A stretch of 64,000 nt of DNA from Bacillus massilinigeriensis (GTDB lineage Bacteria > Bacillota > Bacilli > Bacillales > Cytobacillaceae), in the NCBI RefSeq assembly GCF_900117315.1, contig NZ_LT630337.1, positions 1,332,409 to 1,396,408 on the forward strand, read 5' to 3'. The notes beneath the pieces were generated by a model. The model worked only from the letters and a program-made list of their open reading frames with translations. It did no database searches and was not told where the DNA came from. Made by a program: the position numbers and the translations under genes. Below, in pieces: positions 8,348 to 18,950 of this stretch. The first letter of the stretch is position 1. Each line of letters opens with the position of its first letter.

Positions 8348-9754
8348 TTATAAAATAAATTGACTTAAGTCCTTATTTTTAGAAATGGCTCCAAGTTTTT
8401 CATCAACATATTGAGGAGTAACTGTAACCTTTTCCATTGAAATATCTGGTGCCTCAAATGATAAATCTTCCAAAAGTTTTTCAAGAATGGTATGTAGTCT
8501 CCTAGCACCAATATTATCTGTATTTTGATTTACCTCAAAAGCTACTTCTGCGATCCTACGAATAGCATCGTCAGAAAATTCAATTTCTATACCTTCCGTT
8601 TCTAATAAGGCTTGATATTGTTTAATTAAGGCATTATCAGGTTCAATAAGGATTTTATAAAAATCCTCAACAGTTAATTTTGTGAGCTCTACACGAATAG
8701 GAAAACGGCCTTGCAGCTCAGGAATTAAATCAGACGGTTTTGCAATATGAAAGGCTCCTGCAGCAATAAAGAGTACATGATCTGTTTTGACTGAACCATA
8801 TTTTGTTACAACAGTCGAACCTTCAACGACTGGAAGAATATCTCGTTGCACACCTTCTCTAGAAACGTCTGCTGTAGATCCCCCACCGCTTTTACTTGCA
8901 ATTTTGTCTATTTCGTCGATAAATATAATTCCTGTTTGTTCAGCGCGATAAATAGCATCTTGAGTGACCTCATCCATATCAATTAGCTTCGCTGCTTCTT
9001 CATTTGTAAGAATAACCCTAGCCTCGCGAACGGTAACTTTTCTTTTTTTCTTCTTTTTAGGCATCAGTCCACTTAATGCATCCTGCATATTCATTCCCAT
9101 TTGCTCCATTCCAGAGCCTTGAAGCATATCAAACATGGAAGGGGGTTGTTCTTCAACCTCAACGGATACGATTTCATCTTCCAATTCACCGTTAGCCAAT
9201 TTTTCCTTGATACTCTTACGTCTTTCTAAAAGGGTATAATCCTCTGAAGGGTCATCTTCTTGATTCTGTTGGTCATTCCCTCCACCAAACAACATTTCTA
9301 AAGGGTTTTTATAGCTAGAATTCTTTTTGGTTGATGGGACAAGTAAATCTAATAGTTTTTTATTTGCGCTCTTTTCTGCTATTCCTTTAACTTTTTGCAT
9401 TTTTTCTTCTTTTACTAAACGAACAGCAGTTTCAACTAAATCTCTAACCATCGATTCAACATCTCGACCAACATAACCGACTTCAGTAAATTTTGTTGCT
9501 TCTACTTTAATAAATGGAGCCTTTACAATTCTTGCAATCCTACGGGCGATTTCCGTTTTTCCAACACCAGTCGGTCCAATCATAAGAATATTTTTTGGAA
9601 TAATTTCATCGCGCAGGTTTTCTGGAAGAAGGCTTCTCCGATATCTATTCCTTAGCGCGACTGCAACAGCTTTTTTAGCATCCTTTTGTCCAATAATATA
9701 CTGATCTAGTCGTTCAACGATTTGACGGGGTGTTAAGCTTGTTCCTTTATTCAT
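8348..9754 (-). CDS. hslU: ATP-dependent protease ATPase subunit HslU (ClpY)
   Basis: 468 residues. An AAA+ unfoldase that feeds substrates into the HslV peptidase. The N-terminal [17 protein letters not shown], Walker [16 protein letters not shown] (about residue 57) and Walker [12 protein letters not shown] are visible. The I-domain (about 110-240) contains the lysine run PKKKKKRK. Sensor and C-terminal SFEAPDI motifs and the HslV-activating tail ending SQFIL follow. The ATG at 9754 is preferred because GGGAGGG is 6 nt away; a TTG one codon earlier is too close. It sits 13 nt after hslV. Confidence 0.97.
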   Translation of the reverse strand: MNKGTSLTPRQIVERLDQYIIGQKDAKKAVAVALRNRYRRSLLPENLRDEIIPKNILMIGPTGVGKTEIARRIARIVKAPFIKVEATKFTEVGYVGRDVESMVRDLVETAVRLVKEEKMQKVKGIAEKSANKKLLDLLVPSTKKNSSYKNPLEMLFGGGNDQQNQEDDPSEDYTLLERRKSIKEKLANGELEDEIVSVEVEEQPPSMFDMLQGSGMEQMGMNMQDALSGLMPKKKKKRKVTVREARVILTNEEAAKLIDMDEVTQDAIYRAEQTGIIFIDEIDKIASKSGGGSTADVSREGVQRDILPVVEGSTVVTKYGSVKTDHVLFIAAGAFHIAKPSDLIPELQGRFPIRVELTKLTVEDFYKILIEPDNALIKQYQALLETEGIEIEFSDDAIRRIAEVAFEVNQNTDNIGARRLHTILEKLLEDLSFEAPDISMEKVTVTPQYVDEKLGAISKNKDLSQFIL

Positions 9755-9767
9755 CAAAGACCCTCCC

Positions 9768-10310
9768 CTATAATTCTTCCACGATTATATTATGATTAGT
9801 ATATACACAAATTTCTGCAGCAATTTCTAATGCTGCCTCAGCCATTTCCTTTGCGGACATATGTTCAGCTGAAAATCTTTTCAAAGCCCTTCCTGCTGCT
9901 AAGGCATAATTGCCCCCAGAACCGATGGCTAAAATTCCATCATCTGGTTCAATAACTTCTCCAGTACCAGATATGAGTAGTAAATCTGTTTCATTCATTA
10001 CAATGAGCATCGCTTCTAATTTTCTTAATACTTTGTCGCTACGCCATTGCTTCGCTAATTCAACTGCTGCCCTCTGAAGATTTCCATTAAACTCTTCAAG
10101 CTTCCCTTCAAACATTTCAAATAAAGTAAAAGCATCTGCAACAGATCCAGCGAATCCTGCTAATACTCTTCCATTAAACAACTTTCTGACTTTTCTTGCT
10201 GTGTGCTTCATCACAACTGCATTCCCAAAAGTTACTTGGCCATCTCCAGCCATTGCACATTGACCATTATGTTGAACGGCAAATATTGTCGTTGCATGAA
10301 AAGCAGACAT
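9768..10310 (-). CDS. hslV: ATP-dependent protease peptidase subunit HslV (ClpQ)
   Basis: 180 residues; proteasome-beta-like peptidase that forms the double ring of the HslUV protease. The conserved block [20 protein letters not shown] is at the N-terminus, [14 protein letters not shown] follows later and the protein ends HNIIVEEL. The protein begins MSAFHATT, so after Met removal it exposes Ser, as in Bacillus ClpQ/CodW, while the usual threonine (Thr-1 of E. coli HslV) lies five residues further in. Adjacent to hslU. Confidence 0.97.
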   Translation of the reverse strand: MSAFHATTIFAVQHNGQCAMAGDGQVTFGNAVVMKHTARKVRKLFNGRVLAGFAGSVADAFTLFEMFEGKLEEFNGNLQRAAVELAKQWRSDKVLRKLEAMLIVMNETDLLLISGTGEVIEPDDGILAIGSGGNYALAAGRALKRFSAEHMSAKEMAEAALEIAAEICVYTNHNIIVEEL

Positions 10311-10322
10311 AGTTACCTCCTC

Positions 10323-11219
10323 CTAAGCTCTTGGATGATGATTCATGTAAGTCTTTCTTAGATGTTCATTCGTAACATGTGTATATACTTGAGTAGAAGA
10401 CAAAAACGCGTGTCCTAAAAGCTCTTGTACAGTTCTCATATCAGCACCATTATTTAATAAATGGGTTGCAAACGAATGTCTAATCATGTGCGGATGAATG
10501 CTCCCTGTTAAGGATGACTTTTCAATAATGTTATTTAAGACCACGCGGATTCCTCTAGAGGTTATTGGGCCTCCTCGGAAATTCACAAATAAATAATCGT
10601 GATTATTTTTCAAAAGTTCCTTACGTCCATATTGTATGTATTGTTCTAATGCGTCATGAGCAAAACTACCAAAAGGTACATAACGATCTTTACTTCCCTT
10701 ACCATGAACAAGCACTGTTGATAAAAACATGTCAATGTCTCTAATGAGTAATCCACTACATTCACTTACACGAATACCTGTGGCATACAATAATTCAAGA
10801 AGAGCCTTATTTCTTTGTCCTAATGGAGTATCATCATTACATGCATCAAAAAGCTGACTCATTTCCTCCTCATAAAAGAATTGAGGTAATCTTTTCTCTT
10901 GTTTTGGTAAGGAGGCCAGAGCAAACGGATTCTCACTCACAAACTTTTCCCTGACTAAAAACTTAAAAAAACTTCTTAAACTTGAAATTTTTCTAGAAAT
11001 TGATTTTCTAGAGAGCTTTTTTTCAAAAAGTATAGTAAGATAAAGTCTGACGTCTGAATATTGGATGTCATATAATGATTTAATGGATTGTTCAAACATG
11101 AACAAAAAAAATTCCTCTATATCATTCGTGTAATATTCAATGGTATAAGGAGAAAAGTTTTTTTCAATTTGCATATATTCGATGAAAAGCCTTAAATAAT
11201 TACGAGAGCTTTCTTCCAT
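10323..11219 (-). CDS. xerC: Tyrosine recombinase XerC (CodV)
   Basis: 298 residues. With XerD (RipX in Bacillus) it resolves chromosome dimers at dif. The N-terminal SAM-like domain includes LRLFIEYMQIEKNFSPYTIE. The catalytic domain shows ATGIRVSE with the first Arg, then the HMIRHSFATHLL box, LLGHAFLSST and the nucleophile Tyr in QVYTHV. It is first of the xerC-hslV-hslU-codY group, with AAAGGTGG before the ATG and a strong promoter directly upstream. Confidence 0.97.
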   Translation of the reverse strand: MEESSRNYLRLFIEYMQIEKNFSPYTIEYYTNDIEEFFLFMFEQSIKSLYDIQYSDVRLYLTILFEKKLSRKSISRKISSLRSFFKFLVREKFVSENPFALASLPKQEKRLPQFFYEEEMSQLFDACNDDTPLGQRNKALLELLYATGIRVSECSGLLIRDIDMFLSTVLVHGKGSKDRYVPFGSFAHDALEQYIQYGRKELLKNNHDYLFVNFRGGPITSRGIRVVLNNIIEKSSLTGSIHPHMIRHSFATHLLNNGADMRTVQELLGHAFLSSTQVYTHVTNEHLRKTYMNHHPRA

Positions 11220-11235
11220 ATTTATTCCACCTTTT

Positions 11236-11277
11236 CAAGGGCTACTAAATAGTATCACACTTTCATAGCCCTTGCAA
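11236..11277 (-). promoter_or_regulatory. Promoter of xerC-hslVU-codY inside an inverted repeat
   Basis: TTGCAA (11272-11277), a 17-bp spacer and TACTAT (11249-11254) on the minus strand. A 9-bp inverted repeat (11236-11244 with 11266-11274) overlaps the -35 box and the expected start point. No T-run follows, so an operator or 5'-end RNA hairpin is more likely than a trmFO terminator. Confidence 0.7.
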
Positions 11278-11283
11278 GGAAGT

Positions 11284-12591
11284 TTACAAATTTTTCACAA
11301 ATTTCTGAATTGTCTCCAATGCTCTTTTCGCATGCTCTTCATTTCTTTCCTTTTTTCCCCTAATTTTCACAGGTAATTCTGGAAATAAACCAAAATTCGC
11401 ATTCATCGGCTGAAAGCTTTTAGGGTTCGCTGTCGTGATATATTTTGCCATGCTGCCTATCGCAGTTTCGGCTGGAAATTCAATAGTACTTTCCCCATTA
11501 ACTAATCTTGCTGCATTGATCCCCGCAATAAGACCACTTGCAGCAGATTCAACATACCCTTCAACCCCGGTCATTTGTCCAGCAAAAAATAAATTTGGTC
11601 GATTCTTGAATTGGTAGGTTGCATTTAATACTTTAGGAGAATTAATAAATGTATTTCGATGCATAACCCCATAGCGGACTATTTCAGCATTTTCTAAGCC
11701 AGGAATTAGTTGAATGACTTCTTTTTGTGGTCCCCATTTGAGATGAGTTTGAAAGCCAACAATATTATATAACGTCCCCGCAGCATCATCCTGCCTTAGT
11801 TGAACAACCGCGTATGGCCTACGACCTGTTCTCGGATCTTCTAAACCTACGGGCTTCATAGGACCAAAAAGCATTGTCTTTTTCCCTCTTGATGCCATAA
11901 CCTCAATTGGCATGCATCCCTCAAAAAAGACTTCTTTTTCAAATTCCTTTAGCGGAACGGTTTCTGCAGAGATTAAAGCATCATAAAATCGATTGAACTC
12001 CTCTTCAGTCATGGGACAGTTTAAGTAGGCTGCCTCTCCTTTATCGTATCTAGATTTTAAGTAAACCTTATCCATATTGATACTTTCTTTTTCAATAATT
12101 GGAGCAGCTGCATCATAAAAATAAAAATATTCCTCATCCATAATTTCTTTTAGCCTTGTCGATAATGCTTCAGAGGTTAGAGGCCCCGTAGCAATGACAG
12201 TAGGCGTATCTGAAAGATCTGTTACTTCCTCCGTTATGACCGTAACATTTGGATGATTTTTAACTTGCTCTGTAACCCTTGAGGAAAATTCGTGGCGGTC
12301 AACAGCAAGAGCGCCCCCTGCAGGGACTGCACATTCATCTGCCGATTGGATAATAACAGAGTCTAATATTCTCATCTCTTCTTTTAATACACCTACAGCA
12401 TTTGTTAGGGTGTTAGCGCGTAGCGAATTGCTACAAACCAATTCGGCAAATTTGTCCGTGTGGTGGGCAGGTGTTTGTTTCACCGGTCTCATTTCAAATA
12501 AATTGACGTGAATGCCTCTTTTGGCAATTTGCCATGCGGCTTCGCTACCAGCTAACCCTGCACCGATAACATTGATTGTTTGATTAGACAT
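11284..12591 (-). CDS. trmFO: Methylenetetrahydrofolate-tRNA-(uracil-5-)-methyltransferase TrmFO
   Basis: 435 residues (Gid). A folate- and FAD-dependent enzyme that makes m5U54 (ribothymidine) in the tRNA T-loop. The dinucleotide-binding motif [16 protein letters not shown] starts the protein. Family blocks [50 protein letters not shown] and the C-terminal [11 protein letters not shown] follow. The gene sits between topA and xerC, as in B. subtilis. The topA terminator precedes it, so it probably has its own promoter, which I could not place. Confidence 0.97.
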   Translation of the reverse strand: MSNQTINVIGAGLAGSEAAWQIAKRGIHVNLFEMRPVKQTPAHHTDKFAELVCSNSLRANTLTNAVGVLKEEMRILDSVIIQSADECAVPAGGALAVDRHEFSSRVTEQVKNHPNVTVITEEVTDLSDTPTVIATGPLTSEALSTRLKEIMDEEYFYFYDAAAPIIEKESINMDKVYLKSRYDKGEAAYLNCPMTEEEFNRFYDALISAETVPLKEFEKEVFFEGCMPIEVMASRGKKTMLFGPMKPVGLEDPRTGRRPYAVVQLRQDDAAGTLYNIVGFQTHLKWGPQKEVIQLIPGLENAEIVRYGVMHRNTFINSPKVLNATYQFKNRPNLFFAGQMTGVEGYVESAASGLIAGINAARLVNGESTIEFPAETAIGSMAKYITTANPKSFQPMNANFGLFPELPVKIRGKKERNEEHAKRALETIQKFVKNL

Positions 12592-12743
12592 AAAGTTGAA
12601 CCTCCAAGAACGTATGTAAATAATATTGTAAAAAATGGTTTTCCTATTTCTTATTCTTTTTCATTTTATTAATACGATTCAAAAGAATAAAAGTTCTATT
12701 AAAAGTAGACGAACATGAATTTTAACATATTTCTGGCAAATTT

Positions 12744-12780
12744 CCAATAAAAAGAGCGAGCTTTAGAGCTCACTCTTTAA
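12744..12780 (-). terminator. Terminator of topA, overlapping its stop codon
   Basis: AAAGAGCGAGCT (12751-12762) pairs with AGCTCACTCTTT (12767-12778) with one G-T wobble and a 4-nt loop. On the minus strand the stem is followed by TTTTTATT. The stop codon of topA lies at the base of the stem. Confidence 0.88.
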
Positions 12781-14852
12781 GATTGTTGGTTTTCTTTATA
12801 ATCACAATTGACACATTGCACCTGTACACCTTTTTTCAGCTTTTTCTCAACTAGTAAGCCTTCACATTTAGGACAGCTCCGTGGCAATGGCTTATCCCAT
12901 GATAGGAAATCACATTCAGGGAATCGGTTACAGCCATAAAAGATTCTACGCTTTTTACTTTTTCTCTCGATGATTTCTCCTTCTTTACACTTAGGACAGG
13001 TCACCCCGATTTCCTTTACAATGGCCTTTGTATTTCGGCAATCTGGAAAATTACTGCAAGCCATAAATTTCCCATACCTGCCCATTTTGAAGACCATTTC
13101 ATTGCCGCATAACTCACAATTTTCTCCTGCAGGCTCATCCCTAATCTCGACCTTCTGCATCTCAAGTTCTGCTACCTTCAAGCGTTTTTCAAATTCCTTG
13201 TAAAATCCGTCGATAATATTAACCCATTTTTCCTTACCATCTTCAATATTATCAAGGTCTTTTTCCATCTTTGCCGTAAATTCTACATCAATAATTTCCG
13301 GGAAGAATTCCATCATTAATTCATGAACAATTTCTCCAAGCTCAGTAGGAATAAAACGCTTATTATCAAGAGCGACATATCCCCTCTTTTGGATCGTATC
13401 AAGGGTCGGAGCATAGGTAGATGGTCTCCCTATACCTAATTCTTCAAGTGTCTTAACCAATCTTGCCTCTGTATATCGAGGAGGTGGCTGTGTGAAATGT
13501 TGATTTGGTTCAATATCTTTAACCAACACCTCGTCACCTTCTTTAAGATCAGGCAGCATTCGATCCTTTTCTTCCGATTGGTCATCTGTACCCTCAACAT
13601 ACACTTTCGTAAACCCAGGAAACTTAATTTTGGATCCCGTTGCACGGAATACAACATCCCCATTTTTCAAGTCAACACTCATTGTATCCATGACGGCAGG
13701 TGACATTTGACTAGCAATAAAACGATCCCAAATGAGCTTATATAAACGGAATTGATCCCTTGAGAGGTAACCTTTTATAGTGCTTGGCTCTCTTAGTGGG
13801 CTCGTTGGTCGAACTGCTTCATGAGCATCCTGAGCATTCGTATTCTTTTTTTCCTTTCGCTTTGTTGCTTGGGTAAAATCCTGACCATAGTGTTCTATAA
13901 TATAGGAGTTCGCCTCAGATTGGGCTGTTTCGGATATTCTCGTTGAATCCGTTCTCATATAAGTAATTAATCCAACGGTGCCTTCCTTACCTAAATCTAT
14001 TCCTTCATATAGTTGTTGGGCAAGCATCATGGTTTTTTTCGCTCGGAAATTTAATTTTCTTGCCGCTTCTTGCTGTAACGAAGAGGTCGTGAAAGGAGCA
14101 GCAGGGTTTCTCCTTCGTTCCTTTTTCGACACATTTGTAATTTGAAATGAATTCCCTTTTATTTGATTTAATAATGCCTTCACTTCTTCTTCAGAATGCA
14201 ATTCCTTTTTCTTATTGTCAATCCCATAAAAGAATGCTTCAAACTGGTTCTTGCCTTTTAGAAATTCCCCTTCAACCGTCCAATACTCTTCGGGAACAAA
14301 CGCCTTGATTTCCTTTTCACGATCGATAATGAGACGGACAGCAACCGATTGGACACGACCTGCACTAAGTCCCTTTTTGACCTTTTTCCAAAGCAATGGA
14401 CTGATATTGTATCCTACGAGTCTATCCAACACTCTTCGTGCTTGCTGGGCATTTACTAAATCTGTGTTAATTGGTCGAGGATGCTTAAAAGACTCCTTAA
14501 TAGCATCCTTTGTTATCTCATTAAAGACTACTCTACAATCTGAATGAATATCTAAATCCAAGGTATGGGCTAAATGCCATGCAATTGCCTCCCCTTCTCT
14601 ATCAGGGTCAGCTGCGAGGTAAATTTTCTTTGCCTTTTTTGCTGCTGTTTTTAACTCTTTCAGAATCGGACCCTTACCTCGAATAGTTATATACTTGGGC
14701 TCAAAATGGGTTTCAGCACTCACACCCATTTGGCTTTTTGGTAGATCACGTACATGCCCCATAGAAGCCTTTACTTTATATTTTTTGCCTAAATAGCGTT
14801 CAATCGTTTTAGCCTTTGCCGGTGACTCAACGATAACAAGAAAATCTGACAT
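12777..14852 (-). CDS. topA: DNA topoisomerase I
   Basis: 691 residues, the same length as B. subtilis TopA. A type IA topoisomerase that relaxes negative supercoils. The TOPRIM domain contains [18 protein letters not shown] and [14 protein letters not shown]. The catalytic tyrosine lies in [15 protein letters not shown] (about residue 300). The C-terminus carries three zinc-ribbon modules with paired Cys at CELC/CSNFPDC, CPKC/CNRFPEC and CPKC/CVNC. I start at the ATG at 14852 with AGGAGG 8 nt away rather than 54 nt upstream, because the family begins [13 protein letters not shown]. Confidence 0.98.
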   Translation of the reverse strand: MSDFLVIVESPAKAKTIERYLGKKYKVKASMGHVRDLPKSQMGVSAETHFEPKYITIRGKGPILKELKTAAKKAKKIYLAADPDREGEAIAWHLAHTLDLDIHSDCRVVFNEITKDAIKESFKHPRPINTDLVNAQQARRVLDRLVGYNISPLLWKKVKKGLSAGRVQSVAVRLIIDREKEIKAFVPEEYWTVEGEFLKGKNQFEAFFYGIDNKKKELHSEEEVKALLNQIKGNSFQITNVSKKERRRNPAAPFTTSSLQQEAARKLNFRAKKTMMLAQQLYEGIDLGKEGTVGLITYMRTDSTRISETAQSEANSYIIEHYGQDFTQATKRKEKKNTNAQDAHEAVRPTSPLREPSTIKGYLSRDQFRLYKLIWDRFIASQMSPAVMDTMSVDLKNGDVVFRATGSKIKFPGFTKVYVEGTDDQSEEKDRMLPDLKEGDEVLVKDIEPNQHFTQPPPRYTEARLVKTLEELGIGRPSTYAPTLDTIQKRGYVALDNKRFIPTELGEIVHELMMEFFPEIIDVEFTAKMEKDLDNIEDGKEKWVNIIDGFYKEFEKRLKVAELEMQKVEIRDEPAGENCELCGNEMVFKMGRYGKFMACSNFPDCRNTKAIVKEIGVTCPKCKEGEIIERKSKKRRIFYGCNRFPECDFLSWDKPLPRSCPKCEGLLVEKKLKKGVQVQCVNCDYKENQQS

Positions 14853-15303
14853 CCATAATCCTCCTTGAGAGGGATAATATAGCAATAACACATCACTAAT
14901 ACTCACTCAAAAAAATCTTATTACAAGTGTAATCTTTTAAATTTTTCTTTGCTTTACAAAGTATATAATTCAGTTACCCTCAAAATAATGACTATTATTA
15001 ATCAAAAGCTTTCCCTTGTCAAACTTTTAAACCTTCTCACTTGCAAAAGGTGAGTAAAAATCATTGAGTTTTTTGCTTTGAAATTAATAATATTCATTCA
15101 TTTATTTAATCATATTTGACACCAAAAATATTCAAACTTATGTTGCAAAATGTATAACAGATTGAAAAGAATTTCAACCTTTTTGTGAAAATTCCTTTTA
15201 ATTAATGGTTTCTTTTAGTAAATTCTTGGATTTTTTATGAATTTTCATATTTTTTTATGGTTTTTATCAACAGTTTTTATTGATGTTTTGTCTTGGAACT
15301 TTT
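14853..15303. other. 451-bp AT-rich gap between dprA and topA
   Basis: Very AT-rich, with poly-T runs on the plus strand and no convincing reading frame. I see only weak hairpins (a 5-bp stem CTCAC/GTGAG near 15037-15054) and no sigma-A promoter with good boxes and spacing. It must hold the topA promoter because dprA ends here. Confidence 0.6.
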
Positions 15304-16173
15304 TTAATAATAAATTTCTTCTATTATATCCTGAGAACATTTTACCGGTTTTGCTCCCTGTTGTATTAATTCATTCGTCCCTACGGAGTATGGACTAAAA
15401 ATACTACCTGGCAGAGCAAATACCTCTCTTCCTTCATTTAATGCTAAATTCGCTGTTATTAATGAACCACTTCTACTTTTTGCTTCTATAATAAAGGTGC
15501 CCCAGCTAATCCCACTGATTATTCGATTTCTCATTGGAAACTGCCATCTTGCAGGCTTTGTGTTAGGAGGGTATTCTGAAATTACCAATTGGTTTCTCAT
15601 CATTTCAAAAGCTAAATCTTTATTTTCCTTTGGATATATATGATAAAAGCCACCTCCCAATACTGCAATGGTTTTTCCACTGTTCATTACTGCTGTTTGA
15701 TGAGCAAGTGTGTCAATACCTGTAGCTAGCCCGCTTACGATGACAATTCCTCTTTCCAATAACTTTGGAAAGAGAGAATCAATTGCCCTCTTTCCATATT
15801 CCGTAGCTACCCTTGATCCAACAACCGCTAATTTTGGAGTTTGATTTAATATTTCAACATCACCTTTTGCATATAATATCCAAGGTGGTTGGTAGATTTC
15901 TTTTAATAGGGGTGGATAGTATGGATCAAAGATGCTGATGATCTTTATTTGATTATATGGATACTGTCTAATTTGATCGAGTGTGGAATGGGAATGAAGG
16001 TCAGTTAATATAGTACGATAAGAAGCTGGGGATAGTTTTGAGATTAATACGGCAGTTGAATCATTATATAAGTTTTTTAATTCAACATCTATTTCTAATA
16101 AGTCATACACAAGTTTCCAGCCAACACCGCGACAATGAAGGAGATGAGCTAATCTCTTTTTAAAATCATCCAT
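15304..16173 (-). CDS. dprA: DNA processing protein DprA (Smf)
   Basis: 289 residues. DprA binds incoming single-stranded DNA and loads RecA during natural transformation. The N-terminal helical domain begins MDDFKKRLAHLLHCRGVGWK. The Rossmann core has VVGSRVATEYGKRA, IVSGLATGIDTLAHQTA, IAVLGGGFYHIYPKEN and the MRNRIISG and EAKSRSGSLITANLALNEGR motifs. There is no clear C-terminal winged-helix domain, as in B. subtilis. AGGAGG precedes the ATG. It lies between sucD and topA, the usual Bacillus position, with its own long downstream gap. Confidence 0.97.
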   Translation of the reverse strand: MDDFKKRLAHLLHCRGVGWKLVYDLLEIDVELKNLYNDSTAVLISKLSPASYRTILTDLHSHSTLDQIRQYPYNQIKIISIFDPYYPPLLKEIYQPPWILYAKGDVEILNQTPKLAVVGSRVATEYGKRAIDSLFPKLLERGIVIVSGLATGIDTLAHQTAVMNSGKTIAVLGGGFYHIYPKENKDLAFEMMRNQLVISEYPPNTKPARWQFPMRNRIISGISWGTFIIEAKSRSGSLITANLALNEGREVFALPGSIFSPYSVGTNELIQQGAKPVKCSQDIIEEIYY

Positions 16174-16265
16174 TTTTTTCCTCCTGTTCTATTTTTCTAT
16201 TGAGTTGGAACTTAAGGGAAATAAAAGATTTCAAATAAGGGGAAGATTGTGGGATCTTTTGAGAA

Positions 16266-16294
16266 GGAGAGGTTGACTGAAAGCCAACCTCTCC
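16266..16294 (-). terminator. Hairpin terminator after sucCD
   Basis: GGAGAGGTTG (16266-16275) and CAACCTCTCC (16285-16294) form a perfect 10-bp stem 18 nt after the sucD stop. The following T-tract is weak (TTCTC), so termination may be partial or factor-assisted. Confidence 0.7.
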
Positions 16295-16311
16295 AATTTC
16301 ATTTAAGATAA

Positions 16312-17214
16312 TTAATGTGTTTTACATTGGTCATATAGACCTTTTTCCTTTAGAACCTTAATCAAGGTTTCACCCATGACAGAAGGAGTATCAGCAACTT
16401 CAATTCCGCATTCATTCATGGTTTTAATTTTCTCATCTGCTGTTCCTTTTCCACCAGAAATAATTGCACCAGCATGCCCCATACGTTTGCCAGGAGGAGC
16501 CGTACGCCCGCCGATAAAGCCGACAACAGGTTTTGTCATATTCTCTTTTACCCATTGTGCTGCTTCTTCTTCAGCGGTTCCACCGATTTCACCAATCATG
16601 ATGACCGCATATGTTTCTGGATCTTCGTTAAAGGCCTTTAATACATCGATGAAATTGGTCCCATTAACTGGGTCTCCACCAATTCCAACAGCAGTTGTTT
16701 GACCTAGTCCAGCTTGAGTTAATTGGTGTACAGCTTCATAGGTTAATGTACCAGAGCGAGAAACAACCCCAACATGACCTTTTTTATGAATATATCCAGG
16801 CATAATTCCTATTTTACATTCATCAGCTGTAATGACTCCAGGGCAGTTTGGACCTACAAGTCTAGTTTTCTTTCCTTCCATGTAACGCTTAACCTTGACC
16901 ATATCTAAAACAGGAATATGTTCGGTAATACAAATGGCTAAATCAAGTTCTGCATCAACGGCTTCCATAATTGCATCAGCTGCAAAGGGAGCGGATACAT
17001 AAATGACAGAAGCATTCGCACCAGTTGCCTTTACTGCTTCTGATACTGTATTAAATACAGGAACACCCTCTACTTCGGTACCACCTTTACCAGGTGAAGT
17101 ACCCCCTACTATTTTTGTTCCGTATTCGAGCATTTCTTTTGTATGAAATCTAGCTGTAGCACCAGTAATCCCTTGGACGATAACCTTAGTATCTTTATTA
17201 ATAAATACGCTCAC
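16312..17214 (-). CDS. sucD: Succinyl-CoA synthetase alpha subunit
   Basis: 300 residues. With SucC it makes succinate plus nucleoside triphosphate from succinyl-CoA in the TCA cycle. The CoA-binding fold contains [13 protein letters not shown] and GGTSPGKGG. The phospho-histidine lies in the [17 protein letters not shown] loop near residue 246. The start is a GTG with AAGGAG 8 nt upstream. It follows sucC by 33 nt and ends at a hairpin, so the pair form a two-gene operon. Confidence 0.98.
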   Translation of the reverse strand: MSVFINKDTKVIVQGITGATARFHTKEMLEYGTKIVGGTSPGKGGTEVEGVPVFNTVSEAVKATGANASVIYVSAPFAADAIMEAVDAELDLAICITEHIPVLDMVKVKRYMEGKKTRLVGPNCPGVITADECKIGIMPGYIHKKGHVGVVSRSGTLTYEAVHQLTQAGLGQTTAVGIGGDPVNGTNFIDVLKAFNEDPETYAVIMIGEIGGTAEEEAAQWVKENMTKPVVGFIGGRTAPPGKRMGHAGAIISGGKGTADEKIKTMNECGIEVADTPSVMGETLIKVLKEKGLYDQCKTH

Positions 17215-17247
17215 TTCAATTTCTCCTTTCTTTCATCCGTATTTGCC

Positions 17248-18408
17248 TTAACCAACTAGTGAAACAATCTTTTGCGCCCCGTCAGCCATCGAATCAGCGG
17301 AGATAATATTGATATCTGATTCAGCAAGGATTTTCTTTCCTAGCTCCACATTTGTACCTTCTAAGCGAACGACAAGAGGAACACTCAAACCAACTTGCTT
17401 TGCAGCTTCTACTACTCCCTCGGCAATAACGTCACATTTCATGATTCCACCAAAGATATTAACGAATATCCCTTTAACATTTGGATCAGAAAGGATAATT
17501 TTGAACGCCTCTGTTACCTTTTCAGCTGTTGCACCGCCCCCAACATCAAGGAAGTTAGCTGGTTCTCCACCGTAATGCTTAATAATGTCCATTGTAGACA
17601 TTGCAAGCCCGGCACCATTAACCATACAACCAATGTTTCCATCAAGGGCTACATAGCTTAAATCATATTTTGAAGCTTCAATTTCTTTTGGATCTTCTTC
17701 TTCAAGATCACGGTATTCCACCACATCTTTTTGACGGTATAATGCATTGGAGTCGAAGTTTAGTTTGGCATCTAAAGCCATAACTTTACCATCACCAGTT
17801 ACAACTAATGGATTAATTTCTGCGATGGAGCAATCTTTTTCGATATAAGCTTGGTATAGTCCAAGCATAAATTTAACGGCTTGATTAATTAATTCATTTG
17901 GAATATTAATAGAGTAGGCAATTCGACGTGCTTGAAATGGTAATAATCCAACGACTGGATCAATCTCTTCTTTAAAAATTTTCTCAGGAGTTTTTGCAGC
18001 AACTTCCTCGATTTCAGTTCCGCCCTCTTCGGAAGCCATAAGAACGACGTGTGAAGTTGCACGATCTAATACTAAACCAACATAGTATTCTTTCTTAATA
18101 TCGCAGCCTTCTTCAATTAGTAAACGTTTTACTTCTTTCCCCTCAGGGCCAGTTTGGTGTGTGACAAGTGTTTTACCTAGAATTTCACTTGCATATGTAC
18201 GAATTTCCTCTAGGTTCTTCGCAACCTTAACCCCGCCAGCTTTTCCACGTCCACCTGCATGAATTTGTGCTTTAACAACACAAACATCTGTACCTAAATC
18301 TTTTGCAGCTTCAACAGCTTCTTCAACCGTAAAAGCAACTCTCCCATTAGGAACTGTTACCCCGTATTTTCTGAGGATTTCTTTTCCTTGGTACTCATGA
18401 ATATTCAT
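17248..18408 (-). CDS. sucC: Succinyl-CoA synthetase beta subunit
   Basis: 386 residues. An ATP-grasp subunit that binds nucleotide and passes phosphate to the SucD histidine. The N-terminus [17 protein letters not shown], the [16 protein letters not shown] block, [20 protein letters not shown] and the C-terminal [18 protein letters not shown] are diagnostic. AAAGGAGG precedes the ATG. A promoter lies about 170 nt upstream, and a cre-like sequence beside its -10 box is compatible with CcpA control. Confidence 0.98.
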   Translation of the reverse strand: MNIHEYQGKEILRKYGVTVPNGRVAFTVEEAVEAAKDLGTDVCVVKAQIHAGGRGKAGGVKVAKNLEEIRTYASEILGKTLVTHQTGPEGKEVKRLLIEEGCDIKKEYYVGLVLDRATSHVVLMASEEGGTEIEEVAAKTPEKIFKEEIDPVVGLLPFQARRIAYSINIPNELINQAVKFMLGLYQAYIEKDCSIAEINPLVVTGDGKVMALDAKLNFDSNALYRQKDVVEYRDLEEEDPKEIEASKYDLSYVALDGNIGCMVNGAGLAMSTMDIIKHYGGEPANFLDVGGGATAEKVTEAFKIILSDPNVKGIFVNIFGGIMKCDVIAEGVVEAAKQVGLSVPLVVRLEGTNVELGKKILAESDINIISADSMADGAQKIVSLVG

Positions 18409-18572
18409 TCCCCATCCTCCTTTAATCTAGCACCCGTCTTAAGACAACATGAAAAATGCATATGGGAAAACGAATCAAAATAATCGTATCCCTGTGTTCA
18501 CTGCTTCATGATATTATCTGACTGAGCGCTCGCTTTTCTATCTAACTTTTCAAAAAATAAGACCGCGCTTTC

Positions 18573-18601
18573 ATTTTATAAGACAACACCTACCTTGTCT
18601 A
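18573..18601 (-). promoter_or_regulatory. Sigma-A promoter of sucCD
   Basis: TAGACA (18596-18601), a 17-bp spacer and TAAAAT (18573-18578), minus strand. Downstream of the -10 box, TGAAAGCGCGGTCT matches most of the catabolite-response consensus with two mismatches. Confidence 0.72.
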
Positions 18602-18637
18602 GCTTTATGCATAAAATATAATATTTATTTGGAAAAT

Positions 18638-18668
18638 TAAAAAAAGCCAGCTTATTTAGCCAGCCTTA
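18638..18668 (-). terminator. Possible terminator of rnhB-ylqG-ylqH
   Basis: At the ylqH stop, a short imperfect stem (AAG-CTGGC with GCTGGCTT, two wobbles and a bulge) is followed by seven Ts on the minus strand. The T-run is convincing; the stem is weak. Confidence 0.4.
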
Positions 18669-18950
18669 TTTCTCATCTATCTTTTGATCTATTCGATATA
18701 CAAATGCAAATAACTCTGCTACTACTTGATAAAGCTCATCAGGGATATTTTCGTTTATGTTTAGCTTGCTTAAAAGTGAGACAAGAGAGGGGTCTTCTTG
18801 GATTGGAATATTATTCTCTTCCGCCTTCGTTATGATATTATCGGCAATGATTCCCTTTCCCTTTGCTAAAACATGGGGAGAATCACTTCCTTCTGGATCA
18901 TATCCTAATGCAATAGCTTCCTTTCTCTCTGTTTTTATATTATTCTTCAT
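18666..18950 (-). CDS. ylqH: YlqH, FlhB C-terminal-domain-like protein
   Basis: 94 residues resembling only the cytoplasmic C-terminal domain of FlhB, with no membrane part. IALGYDPEGSDSPHVLAKGKG parallels the FlhB region around the autocleavage site. The NPTH cleavage motif is not present, so self-processing like FlhB is not expected. The helical remainder (IADNIITKAEENNIPI; LYQVVAELFAFVYRIDQK) matches FlhB-C. The ATG overlaps the ylqG stop as ATGA, so the two are translationally coupled. Function is unknown; a link to type III export is inferred. Confidence 0.88.
   Translation of the reverse strand: MKNNIKTERKEAIALGYDPEGSDSPHVLAKGKGIIADNIITKAEENNIPIQEDPSLVSLLSKLNINENIPDELYQVVAELFAFVYRIDQKIDEK

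Noticed and set aside
13436-13703. Overlapping frames on both strands inside topA
   Set aside because: They are shadows of the topA reading frame with no start signals or domain content.
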